A stretch of DNA of 64,000 bases from Gari tellinella (Eukaryota; Mollusca; Bivalvia; Cardiida; Psammobiidae). Shown here one piece after another: positions 1 to 10,800 of this stretch (position 1 is the first letter of the stretch; every line of letters starts with the position of its first letter). A program made the translations under genes and the position numbers. The notes under the pieces were generated by a model that was not told where the DNA came from, made no database searches, and saw only the letters and a list, made by a program, of their open reading frames with translations. The stretch spans positions 46,916,999 to 46,980,998 of the forward strand of contig OV277863.1 in the NCBI GenBank assembly GCA_922989275.2, in the 5' to 3' direction.

Positions 1-440
1 GTTTTTGGAAGCTCTGGTGGATATGGGCAAAACAGGCATGAGCTTTGTCATCAGATTGTTTTTAACTACAGCTTAGTTTCAATAACTTAAACACTGAAAA
101 CGTATCTCAGTATGATGTATCTCATCTATACTAAGGACTTTAGGAAAAACAGTAAGTGAAAAACATATCTAAAGTTCAAAGAAATCTCAAAAACAGTTCT
201 ATTTATACTCATCTACATCACATTATGGGAGCCATCATGCCAAATATCTGATGTTTCGTGTAATGTTGATATATCTCAGTACTTGCATCTACACCTCAAC
301 AAACATCTATGCCCATATTGATGCCAACATTGGGTTTACTACATTCTTGAAATAGACAAGTTTACATTGAACACTCCTTAACCTTATTCCAAATGCATTA
401 ACATTCGACCTTTTGATTTTATATATCATTGGACAAATAA
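1..440. other. 3' flank, no gene seen
   Basis: AT-rich DNA without a long frame, inverted repeat or recognisable element. Confidence 0.5.
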
Positions 441-504
441 CAATAGGTTTCCAACCCTAAATGCTTAAAACAATAAAACAAAATTTCCAATTTTACATCT
501 ACAG

Positions 505-735
505 GGGAAAAGATATTAATCTTTCTTGTTTAAACAAAAGTAAATGCAATAAATTTTGGAAAAGGATAATTTCTTTGGAAATGTTGAAGATTCGTGTTAA
601 TCTGAGTGGCAAACAATTTGGAGCCAGATCAGATGCCGGGTTACCCGGCATCTGATCAGGCTCCAAACTGTTTGCAATGGATATAGTTTCAGCATAAAAC
701 AGTTTATTTGGGAAAGAATACCATCTTCACTTTAC
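505..735. mobile_element. Foldback element, type IV (core II)
   Basis: The central palindrome at 609-677 has arms beginning GCAAACAATTTGGAGCCAGA and centre GGGTTACCC. Outer sequences (GGGGAAAAGATATTA on the left, GGGAAAGAATACCATCTTC on the right) are roughly inverted and recur around the type IV copies near 23.0, 25.0 and 28.8 kb. Confidence 0.6.
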
Positions 736-873
736 TATATATCATCAGATCATAACTCTTCCTAATTGTGAAATGCCAAGGATCCTACAAGTAACCCTGG
801 CAACAGTCTCTAAGTATACAAATTCAAGATATTATCAATGAAAATAAATAACAGTAATAAAATTGTGAAGATA

Positions 874-1050
874 GAGTAATACCTCTTTATTACGACTACT
901 AAATTGTGTTAATTATTTAGTGTTTATGACAGGTGACAACTTAAAGCAAAGTGACAGTAAAACAGAAAGCTCCTTGCTTTAAGTATTCACCTGTCTTTTA
1001 TATAATCAACTAGCCTTGGTTTAGGTGGTCGTAACAGAGATGTTTTACTG
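874..1050. mobile_element. TA-type foldback element (type III), core partly deleted
   Basis: Ends resemble CAGTAAAACCTCTCTATTAC and its inverse, with TA on both sides. The first core arm (AAGCAAAGTGACAGTAAAAC) is present; most of the second arm is deleted. Confidence 0.65.
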
Positions 1051-1174
1051 TATTACATCAATTATAACAGCAATAAATTTGTGAAGATACTGTGTTGTTT
1101 CTCTTTTATTTTGCTGAAGAAACTAGTGATTTATTGTACCTAAAATATTTACCCAATGAACTAATTACTAATTA

Positions 1175-1383
1175 CTGTAAAACCTCTCTACATGTATTAC
1201 GACCATTAAAATTAGGCTAATTGATTGTATGAAAGACGGGTTACAGCTTAAAGCAAGGTGAAGGTAAATCAGAAAGCTCCTAAAGTAGCTTCTATTTTAC
1301 CATCACTTTGCTTTAAGCAGCAACCTGCCTTAAACACAAAACAATTAAAGTAATTTAGTGATTGTTATAGAGAGGTTTCACAG
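1175..1383. mobile_element. TA-type foldback element (type III)
   Basis: Inverted ends CTGTAAAACCTCTCTA and AGAGAGGTTTCACAG flanked by TA, with core arms AAGCAAGGTGAAGGTAAATC and its imperfect inverse. Together with the copy at 874 it forms a pair 125 bp apart. Confidence 0.7.
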
Positions 1384-1800
1384 TACATAGATTTCAAAAG
1401 TCAGAGGCAAATCTTACCCAGTATAAGTAATAAATACAAATGACCCTCAACATATATGCATGTCAAAGTTAAATCACTGAAACACTTTCTCTGCTGTGCA
1501 GTGGGGAAGATTTTATACTTTCTCACTAAAATGAAACTTGGAGCAGAGCTCCAGTTATGGGATATATGTCAAAAATTCTGCATTAAACTCCATGGTGTCA
1601 GTACTCGTAGAAAAATCTCTTCAAGATGATTCTAATGAGTTATGACTTCGTATTTTCAGCCTGTTTTAAAGGGGCTCGCAACCGGATTTAGCATTAAAAA
1701 TAGTAATTTGTAAATATATGTCAAATGCTTATATAAATGGGTAAGATTTTGTTTAGGATTATAAATTCTATTAAAAAATGCATTTCAAAAAAAAAGAAGA

Positions 1801-1891
1801 AGTTCTGGTGGGATTCGAACCCGTGACCCTCTATGCGGAGACAAACATGAAAAATGAGGAAAACGCCTTTATCCCCTCGGCTACCAGCGCT
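1801..1891 (-). pseudogene. tRNA-like sequence (Leu/Ser class), decayed
   Basis: On the minus strand an A box (GGTAGCCGAGGGGATAAAGG) and a B box (GGGTTCGAATCCC) are correctly ordered, with a D-stem GCC/GGC and a possible long variable arm as in tRNA-Leu or tRNA-Ser. A T-rich run follows immediately, like a Pol III terminator. The acceptor stem pairs at only five of seven positions and no good anticodon stem forms, so I call it a pseudogene or SINE head rather than a working tRNA. Confidence 0.5.
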
Positions 1892-2045
1892 CTCTATATA
1901 TTAAGTAGCGAATTAACGTACTTCACTGGTAGTGATTGATAGTACTTTATTCGGCTCGGGTTTATGTCTGAGCCCGTGTAGAGAAGCAACAACAACAACT
2001 ATACCGTTAGCTAACGCTATAGAAAAACGATGGAAAATATCTAAA

Positions 2046-2516
2046 AACAAGACTGCGCGTTCAATAAACGCTTATGCCCCCGGTGGCATCATTGACAATA
2101 TATTCTGAATTTTTTCTAAGTCCAAATTAGGTCAAGGTCAAGGTCAAACTGAGCTTGGGTATTATTGGTGAGTTGGTAATGGTCCAAGGCAATAACCGTA
2201 TAAGTATCCAAGCATTGTAGTAAACAGTGTTGATGCTAGACGAAACGGTAAAATCTAGTTAACCAGGAAATAGTCTATTTAAAATATTCTAAGTCCAAAT
2301 TAGGTCAAGGTCAAGGTCAAAATCAAAGTTTGGTGATATTAGGTGGATAGGGAATGGTCAAAGGCAACAACTGTATAAGTATCCAAGCATTTGGGTAAGC
2401 TGTGTTGATGCTAGACAAAACGGTAAATTCTACTTAACCTTGTTACGGACACACGGACGGACTGACGGGCAGGACGATTACTATATGCCTCCGCATCTGT
2501 CGATGCCGGGGGCATA
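2046..2516 (+). mobile_element. Pearl-like element with GGGGGCATAAAAA end
   Basis: Begins AACAAGACTGCGCGTTCAAT with a small hairpin, then TATGCCCCCGGTGGCAT, two ~165-bp monomers containing AGGTCAAGGTCAAGG, a GGACGG-type microsatellite and a terminal hairpin (TATGCC...GGGGGCATA) followed by A's. A longer relative is at 41912-42553. Confidence 0.7.
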
Positions 2517-2847
2517 AAAACTAAAGATTCGGTGACGATTCTTGAGACTTTTTTTGGACCGATCATATTTTTTTAATGTCAGAAGCCAAATAATGCCACA
2601 AATTTGCTTTTATTTGAGTATTTCATTTTATTTTGACAAGTACAACATCCGGTTGCGAGTCCCTTTAAGAACCTAATGTCAAAATGTAAGGAAAAGTTTT
2701 CTTGATTCTTACACTACATAGTATATGCCTGAAAAGTTATTTCTATGAGGAATAGGCAAAACATCAAAAGGCATTTCTAAAGGGGAAAGGATTGACCAAC
2801 CACTGGTATGAACTCTTTCAACACCTGTTTAAACTATACTCATGGCA

Positions 2848-2922
2848 TTTGCAAACAGTGTAGACCCAGATCAGATGGCTCCTATATGAGCCTTCTGATC
2901 AGGGTCTACACTGTTTGCTAAT
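2848..2922. repeat. Foldback core, type V
   Basis: Arms start GCAAACAGTGTAGACCCAGA and reverse after a CTCCTATATGAG centre. Related cores lie near 6.2, 7.7, 13.8, 23.8, 31.2, 32.1, 36.5, 38.4 and 53.5 kb. Confidence 0.65.
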
Positions 2923-3612
2923 TTAGAGCAGTATTTATTAAACTATCCAGAATTCCAAACAGACTGGTTCATGTTTTTGAAACAAAAAGGATCCACAAGG
3001 GAACATAATAAATCACAAAGTAACTTAGTGTTGAAAACAGTTAAATGCTAAAAGAAGCAGTAAAGCAAAGAGTTATGGTTGGTATATACTTGAGGTTATT
3101 TCTTCTTGTTGATTCTACAAAGGCCAGATATAGAGAAACAAACACTTACGATAAATTGAAATATGACACATTATTACAAACTTAACAAACTTTAACAAAC
3201 ACCAATATAATTATATAACCTAGACCTTGGTTGAGAGGACAATGTTAGTATGTGTTTGACAATGTTACTTCATATAAGCCTGTGTCTGATATGAGTAGGC
3301 ACTTTATCTTGAGGAATAATATTTCTATTTATATGAGCTAATTTAATAGTTCAGATCATACATGTTGTTCATGATGGACAGATTTTATATACCAGATATA
3401 TGAATATTTAGCAGAGAAGGACTAAAAATGAATCTGTGGTAGAATAACAGAAATATCTTGATTATTTCTGGCAAAACAATACATCAAAAAGTTTGGACAC
3501 TGATCATAATACAAACTATATGCTTAATGGAGTCTGTACTGGCCCTCTAAGAGCTTGCTATAACTATACTACACATAATGGACGGACATTTTAGAATAGG
3601 ACAAATCTTATA
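2923..3612. other. No gene or clear element seen
   Basis: AT-rich; nothing beyond short repeats that I can support. Confidence 0.4.
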
Positions 3613-3854
3613 TTAACCCTTTACTCCATAGTCTGTTTCTAGTTTTTAAGATAGATGACCACTTAAAGCAGGTTGAGAGTAAAACAGAATGTGTCTTATG
3701 GTAAATTCTGTTTTACTTCAGCTTGCTTTAAAGTATCATCTGACAATATTTCTTATGGTGCATATTTATGACTATAAAATGGAACTATTTTCTTCAGTGG
3801 AGGAATATGTTCAATGTGTAAACAGGAGTATCTATGGAGTAACATGCAGGTTAA
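3613..3854. mobile_element. TTAA-type foldback element (type I)
   Basis: Starts TTAACCCTTTACTCCATAG and ends near TATGGAGTAACATGCAGGTTAA. It holds the core I palindrome (arms like AAGCAGGTTGAGAGTAAAAC). The conserved right-arm text GGAACTATTTTCTTCAG is present. Confidence 0.7.
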
Positions 3855-4334
3855 GAGACCACCAAGTGAAACAGTGTGGAAACTTCTAAAGGCAAATGAT
3901 TGCTTAATCCAAAATAGAAGTAATACAGAAAGCTCCTATGGGAGCTTTCTGCACTATTTGTGTCTTATCTTAAAGGATATGTCTGAAAAGAGTCTGCAGT
4001 TTTTTGGGGGTAAATATTTCTTAATGATTTTGCCAATAAAGATGTTCAATTGGTAGATATTCAGAGTGGACGGAGTGTAAAATATGAATATTCAGTGAAA
4101 GAAGGGTTTAGATAGATTCTAATACTAGCCACACAGAGTATTGAATTCTTATATATATGTTTGCTGCATATCAGTATTAAGTAAAAATCTCCAAAACTCC
4201 GACAGTTCCTGTGCACAATGTTGGCTTTTAGAGAGGTCCAAGAATAAGAGACGTTGAGCTGTCATTCAAAAGAGGCAGAATTTGCGGTCTTTTGAGACAG
4301 ATAGCTGATAAATACAGGATATCCAGAGTGCACT

Positions 4335-4586
4335 TTAACCCATTCCTCCATAGATATGCCTTTTAACACTGATAGTTATGCCTGCACTAAGAAAAGTAGT
4401 ACTCAGCTAGGATGTTCTGGAAGTGAACCTTGGATTGCATTTCAAGTAAAACTTTCATATGGAAGCTTAAAGCAGGCTGAAAGTAAAGCAGAATGCTCCT
4501 TCAGGAGCATTCTGCTTTACTTTAACCTGTTTTAAGGGATACCCTGTCTTCAAAACTAGAAACATGCTATGGAATAATGGGTTCAA
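4335..4586. mobile_element. TTAA-type foldback element (type I), altered left half
   Basis: Starts TTAACCCATTCCTCCATAG and ends CTATGGAATAATGGGTT. The core palindrome AAGCAGGCTGAAAGTAAAGC...CTTCAGGAG...inverse is nearly perfect. It is the first repeat downstream of the gene's stop codon. Confidence 0.7.
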
Positions 4587-4737
4587 ACAGAAAATAGCGC
4601 TTGTATGCATTTTTGAAGAATGGTTGGCAGCAAATGAAATAAATGTTTTGGGACTAAGAAATGTGTGCAATTTTGAGGACATCTGGTTTTTGGGAGATTG
4701 TTTTTTCAGAGTTTAAACTGTTTTGGATCATGCCACG

Positions 4738-4875
4738 TCACCGAATGAACTTTATTGACACTGGGGTAGCTCTGTTTGAACCATATTCATCAGGAATGTC
4801 TCTTTCATATTCATCCACATCACACATATCTTCATCAAGTGAGGCAGTCAGCTGCTGAAGAAGGACATCAAGAGC
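4738..4875 (-). CDS. Terminal exon 11 with stop (residues 536-580)
   Basis: Acceptor TTTTGCTATTTCCAG. 45 codons and TGA at 4740-4738. The peptide starts ALDVLLQQLTASLDEDMCDV, then DEYERDIPDEYGSN, and ends ATPVSIKFIR: an acidic tail followed by a short basic end. I could not place a convincing polyadenylation signal. A foldback element (4335-4586) begins about 150 bp downstream. Confidence 0.85.
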   Translation of the reverse strand, partial: ALDVLLQQLTASLDEDMCDVDEYERDIPDEYGSNRATPVSIKFIR

Positions 4876-7800
4876 CTGGAAATAGCAAAATGGAAACAGT
4901 TTTAAAAGCCTGCTAAATTAACCTATTAATCCCTCATGACGTGAATATGTATCATTTATATAAACAGTGTATTAGTGAAGAGTACACTTGTCCTTGGTGA
5001 ACAGTGTAGACCCTGATAAGAGGGCTCCTGCACTGTTAGTAAAGTAAAGCACTGGGAGATTTTTACTTTTAGCTTGTTTAGTCATCTTATTTAAACATTG
5101 AAAATAAGCTCAGATTGAATGGTTTCAGCAGTCATTTACCATGAAATCTTAAACAGTGGTTTGTGTCAGTGGTTGTAATAGCCAGATTTGACTATAATTC
5201 TGCTGACCAATGGTTGTTACCACAAAAACTTAGTAATGTTTGCCTCATAACAGCAACAAAACAGTCTGTACATACCACATCAGTGACTGCTTTCTGGTGT
5301 ATTTTTCTCACTGGAGAATTCTTGAGTGTCTTTCTTCTTTGTGTAGTTACTCCAAACAGCTGCCCCAGCAAGATGTTTGTCACCATGTCTGAAAAGTAAA
5401 TCGTGCAACTGGCTGATCAATCACGAAAAGGTGTCAAAATTAGCAATTTAATATACATATATAGAGCCAAACCTGAGTTTACAAGATGTGTAACACTTTG
5501 TTTGTGTAACACTTTGCTCCCTGAAGGTCAAGATTAAATTCAGTCTACATGTATTTGACCTCTAAATGACCTTGACCTTTGTCTGACTGTTGTACTGGGC
5601 TCAGTGGTTTCTTGGGTAGAGTACACATGCCAAATATGAAGTCTCTATCACATGAAGTTCCTAAGTTATGGCCAACGCTAAGATTTTGAACAGACAGACA
5701 CACCAACAAAATAACCAACAACAGACAGACCAGCACAACAGATCTTCAACCTTGGGGGCATAAAAAAACTATTTTCTTATATGGAGGAATAAATCAAAGG
5801 CGTAAAAAAGCGTATTCATAGGATAATGGATTAAGATAAATGGTAGGATAACACAGAACTAAGAAATCATCATGATGTGACTAAGTTGCAAAGAATCTAA
5901 ATCCAGTTGAGGCTCAGACTGATTTAACCCTTAGCCTGCCACTCACGACTATAGCTCCAAAGCAAACAGCTTGGATCCGGATGAGACGCCGAGTAACTCG
6001 GCGTCTCATCCGGATCCAAGCTGTTTGACACTCAGACAACATTTTCAGCAATTTTGAGCAACCTTGAAGGACTTTGAAACTTGAAGCAGACGAGAAATAT
6101 AGCAGACGACAATTTATTTGGCAGGCTAAGGGTTAACATTTAATCAGATCCAAATCAATTCACAACCAAATTTAACTCATCTCCTGGTAATAGGGTATAC
6201 TGATGCCTTTGGGAAACAGTGTAGACTCAGATCAGAAAGCCCCTAAAGTGTTGTTTGATCAAGGTCTACATTGTGTTCTTATAGGATCTGTCTGTCAAGA
6301 AGTGTCTCTCTTTCCTTTGGAAAAGTTTCCTTATTTAACAAGTCAATATAATATTTTCAGATGATAGATGTTCAGGTATTGGGCAGAGTTTGATACTGTA
6401 AAATCCGGAATATAGGCGTATACCCTTATTTTGTAAATTAGTGACACCTCTATGGGCTTATCTTAGCGTATGCGCTTGTAAACAAGGACAGAAGACGCTT
6501 ATTTTCGAAGTCAAAAGTTGTTGATTTGATCGTGTGTTTGACCGGAAGTGTGCCGAAAGATAAAGTAGACTGGGTAAACAATCACATTTATTTTTATTTT
6601 GAACTAACACAAATGTACACCAATCACTGGCATTGAAATCTATTTACAAAGTTAATGATTATAAAATAAAATGTTGGGAGGGCCGTTGTGGGGAGAGAGC
6701 GTTGTTATAATTTTGAAGCCACAGGGTTTGTGGTACTCTGAATGATAACCTACTTTCATTGTATGTACTTGCATTCTGACATGTGACATACTGAAGTGCA
6801 TACAGTTAAACCTCTCTAAACCCTTTCTTCAATAGTCAAAAGTGCAAATCATCTATAGTCAAAACCTGTATTTAGCCATCATTGAAATAGGTAGCCTGTT
6901 GATATTGAAAGACAGTTGACAGCTTAATGCAGGACAAATGTAATGCAGAAAGCTAATATAGTTTACTGCATTACTTAATTTACTTTAGTCCTATGTTTAA
7001 CAGAATTCTGTCTTAACTCTTTCCCTCACCGTTTGCCTTTTTAAACTTCTTTCTAATTCTTAGAAAAGTGATATTTGAAAATTATTTCTACATCAAGAGA
7101 GGTATCTGCATAAAGCAGACTTAAAGTAGGTAGAATTCTCTCAGATAGATATTTCTGCTCTACTTTCAGTTTGCTCTAAGTAATAACATGTAAAAATTGT
7201 TTACTGTACTAGGTTTACTAGAACTAGTTATCATGCTGATAGTGTTTTACTATCACTTAGTTTTACAATATAAAATGGACTTTAGTTCAAGATTATATTA
7301 CAGTCGAACTTCAATATCTCGAACTTTTAACTCAAACAATCCATAAATAGTTTGAAATATGAACTGTATTATTTCATGCTCGGTTAAGTCGAACATACCC
7401 ATATTTCAAAGTTAAAATGTGGCTTAGTCACATTTTAACTTTGAAATACGGGTATGTTCGACAAAACGAACTTCGAGATATCAAAGTCCAACTATAGGTT
7501 GTGCGTACATTATCTATCTAAAAACTTGTCCTTAATTACATTTAAACTTTTTTCAGACTTCCTAGAGCTACCTGTCTTAAGCAATTGATCCCTAAAACTT
7601 TAAGTGAAAGATTCCTATTTGCAATTAAGTACAACCCATTTTAGGGTTGATGTCTGCAATATACTGCAAAATGAAAAACAATGCAGACCTAGATCAGAGA
7701 GCTCCTGTAGGAGTCCTCTGATGGGGTCTACACTGTTTTTATTGGACAAGTCTACTCTCAACAAGTACACTGTTTGTAACGGCTGTGAATAGGATTCAAT

Positions 7801-10800
7801 GGCTTAAAACATTCAACACCTGTCTTTCATATAACCATTTCCCCTTTGAAAGTGTATTGCCATCATTCCTTAGCAGTTGCATAATAAAAACTCTTTAGAT
7901 TGTGACAAAAACTAAAATATTGCAATTTGAAATAGTGTAAAAACTTATAAATATGCTACTATCTTGTAAAATTATTGAATTGCAATTTGAAAACAATAGG
8001 TAGGTCAGGGCTGTCATTTCTCCGGATTTTTCCATTTTTATTCCAACAGATGGAAGCTTAAAGCAGGCTGAAAGTAAAGCAGCATTGAAAATTTTGAAAT
8101 CTTAGGATTTTCTTTATCAACTTATGGCAGCCCTGGAAGGTATGTACTATGTACCATATACGTGGACAAGCAGACGGACAGAGAGACAAAAGAAGTGTAT
8201 GAATGATGGAAGGACAGTGGTAACACAATGTGTTGGTGGTGGGGGGGGGGGGGGGGGACAAATGGACACCTACCATCCATGTACTTGTTGGCATGGTCAC
8301 TCTCCGTCCACACCTTGCCCTGCCTGGCCAGTAAGGTCAACAGATAGTCAATCATGAATGTCTCGACAAGCTTGTCTCCTGCATGACTAGATACCTGAAA
8401 CATAAGTCATTAAACCTTTACCCTCATAAGCTGTTTGCTTTACTTCAACCTGCTTTAATAAGCTAGCATCCAGAAAGAATGAATGAATGAATGGTGTCTA
8501 AAGGCCAATCGACAATCCAGAAAGATACCTGAAACCAGCACCAAATACAGTCAAACTCTTCAAGACAATTCTAATAAGAAGTAACGTCAAGGAGCTTTGT
8601 TTAGAAGGTTCTCCTTTATATTCCCACAAACTCTATGGTGTGACTACGCCTTAGAATCATCTAGTCACAACATAGGGTTTGGTTGACACATGAGGGTGTA
8701 AGTCAAACTTCTGTACCTTCAGAAAACAGCAATTGCATGTGCACAACTTCAAATAGTGATCAACAATACTGCACAACTAAAAGATTTCTGTTCAACGATG
8801 ACTGTAAAGCTCCAGACAAAATTCCGTCTACAGACGGACAGCCAGAGGGACAGAGTGATTGCAGTATACTGCCACAAAACTTTGTTTGTATGGGGTATAA
8901 ATACAGATGACTTTGACTTAAAAAAGTTTTAAAATATCAAATTTCAACTGTATATGAAATATATGCACCTTATCTGGAGCTCTTGATATTACAGTAAAAC
9001 CTCTCTATTACAACAACTAAAACAAGGGCTAATTAACAGAGCTTTAAGACTTTTAAGCAGTCACCTGCCTTAAATGCCTTAAAATGGACACAATAAATGG
9101 TCATAATAGAAAGGTTTCACTGTATAGAAAAACATGTGTACAGTAGTATGTTTCTTACCTCTTTCAGCTCTCTCCTCATGACCTTTGTGTCATAGTGACT
9201 GAGAACCTCCTTGGCTACCACAGGTACTTACCTCTTTCAGCTCTCTCCTCATGACCTTGGTGTCATAGTGACTGAGAACCTCCTTGGCTATCACAGGTAC
9301 TTACCTCTTTCAGCTCTCCCCTCATGACCTTGGTGTCATAGTGACTGAGAACCTCCTTGGCTACCACAGATACTTACCTCTTTCAGCTCTCGCCTCATGA
9401 CCTTGGTGTCATAGTGACTGAGAACCTCCTTGGCTATCACAGGTACTTCCCTCTTTCAGCTCTCTCCTCGTGACCTTGGTGTCATAGTGACTGAGAACCT
9501 CCTTGGCTACCACAGGTACTTACCTCTTTCAGCTCTCTCCTCATGACCTTGGTGTCATAGTGACTGAGAACCTCCTTGGCTACCACAGGTACTTACCTCT
9601 TTCAGCTCTCTTCTCATGACCTTGGTGTCATAGTGACTGAGAACCTCCTTGGCTACCACAGGTACTTACCTCTTTCAGCTCTCTTCTCATGACCTTGGTG
9701 TCATAGTGACTGAGAACCTCCTTGGCTACCACAGGTACTTACCTCTTTCAGCTCTCGCCTCATGACCTTGGTGTCATAGTGACTGAAAACCTCCTTGGCT
9801 ATCACAGGTACTTACCTCTTTCAGCTCTCTCCTCATGACCTTGGTGTCATAGCGACTGAGAACCTCCTTGGCTACCACAGGTACTTACCTCTTTCAGCTC
9901 TCACCTCATGACCTTGGTGTCATAGTGACTGAGAACCTCCTTGGCTACCACAGGTACTTACCTCTTTCAGCTCTCGCCTCATGACCTTGGTGTCATAGTG
10001 ACTGAGAACCTCCTTGGCTATCACAGGTACTTACCTCTTTCAGCTCTCGCCTCATGACCTTGGTGTCATATTGACTGAGAACCTCCTTGGCTACCACAGG
10101 TATTTACCTCTTTCAGCTCTCGCCTCATGACCTTGGTGTCATAGTGACTGAGAACCTCCTTGGCTACCACAGGTACATACCTCTTTCAGCTCTTTCCTCA
10201 TGACATTGGTGTCATAGTGACTGAGAACCTCCTTGGCTATCACAGGTACTTACCTCTTTCAGCTCTCGCCTCATGACCTTGGAGTCATAGTGACTGAGAA
10301 CCTCCTTGGCTATCACAGGTACTTACCTCTTTCAGCTCTCGCCTCATGACCTTGGTGTCATAGTGACTGAGAACCTCCTTGGCTACCACAGGTACTTACC
10401 TCTTTCAGCTCTCTCCTCATGACCTTAGTATCATAGTGACTGAGAACCTCCTTGGCTATCACAGGTACTTACCTCTTTCAGCTCTCTCCTCATGACCTTG
10501 GTATCATAGTGACTGAGAACCTCCTTGGCTATCACAGGTACTTACCTCTTTCAGCTCTCTTCTCATGACCTTGGTGTCATAGTGACTGAGAACCTCCTTG
10601 GCTATCACAGGTTCTTACCTCTTTCAGCTCTCTCCTCATGACCTTGGTGTCATAGTGACTGAGAACCTCCTTGGCTACCACAGGTACTTACCTCTTTCAG
10701 CTCTCGCCTCATGACCTTGGTGTCATAGTGACTGAGAACCTCCTTGGCTATCACAGGTACTTACTTCTTTCAGCTCTCACCTAATGACCTTGGTGTCATA

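Larger units (their letters stand above)
1670..2664. mobile_element. 995-bp TTAA-flanked inverted-repeat element
   Basis: Left end AGGGGCTCGCAACCGGAT and right end ATCCGGTTGCGAGTCCCT are inverted repeats of about 18 bp with TTAA directly outside each (1666-1669, 2665-2668). TTAA target duplication is known for piggyBac and Kolobok transposons, and AGGG ends suggest the latter. No transposase frame is present. The element contains a tRNA-like sequence (1801-1891) and a pearl-like repeat (2046-2516), so it is a composite. Confidence 0.7.

Noticed and set aside
8122..8403. 93-residue minus-strand frame as a separate gene
   Set aside because: Only 8274-8394 is exon 9; the rest reads through the donor into the C17 run and repeat sequence.
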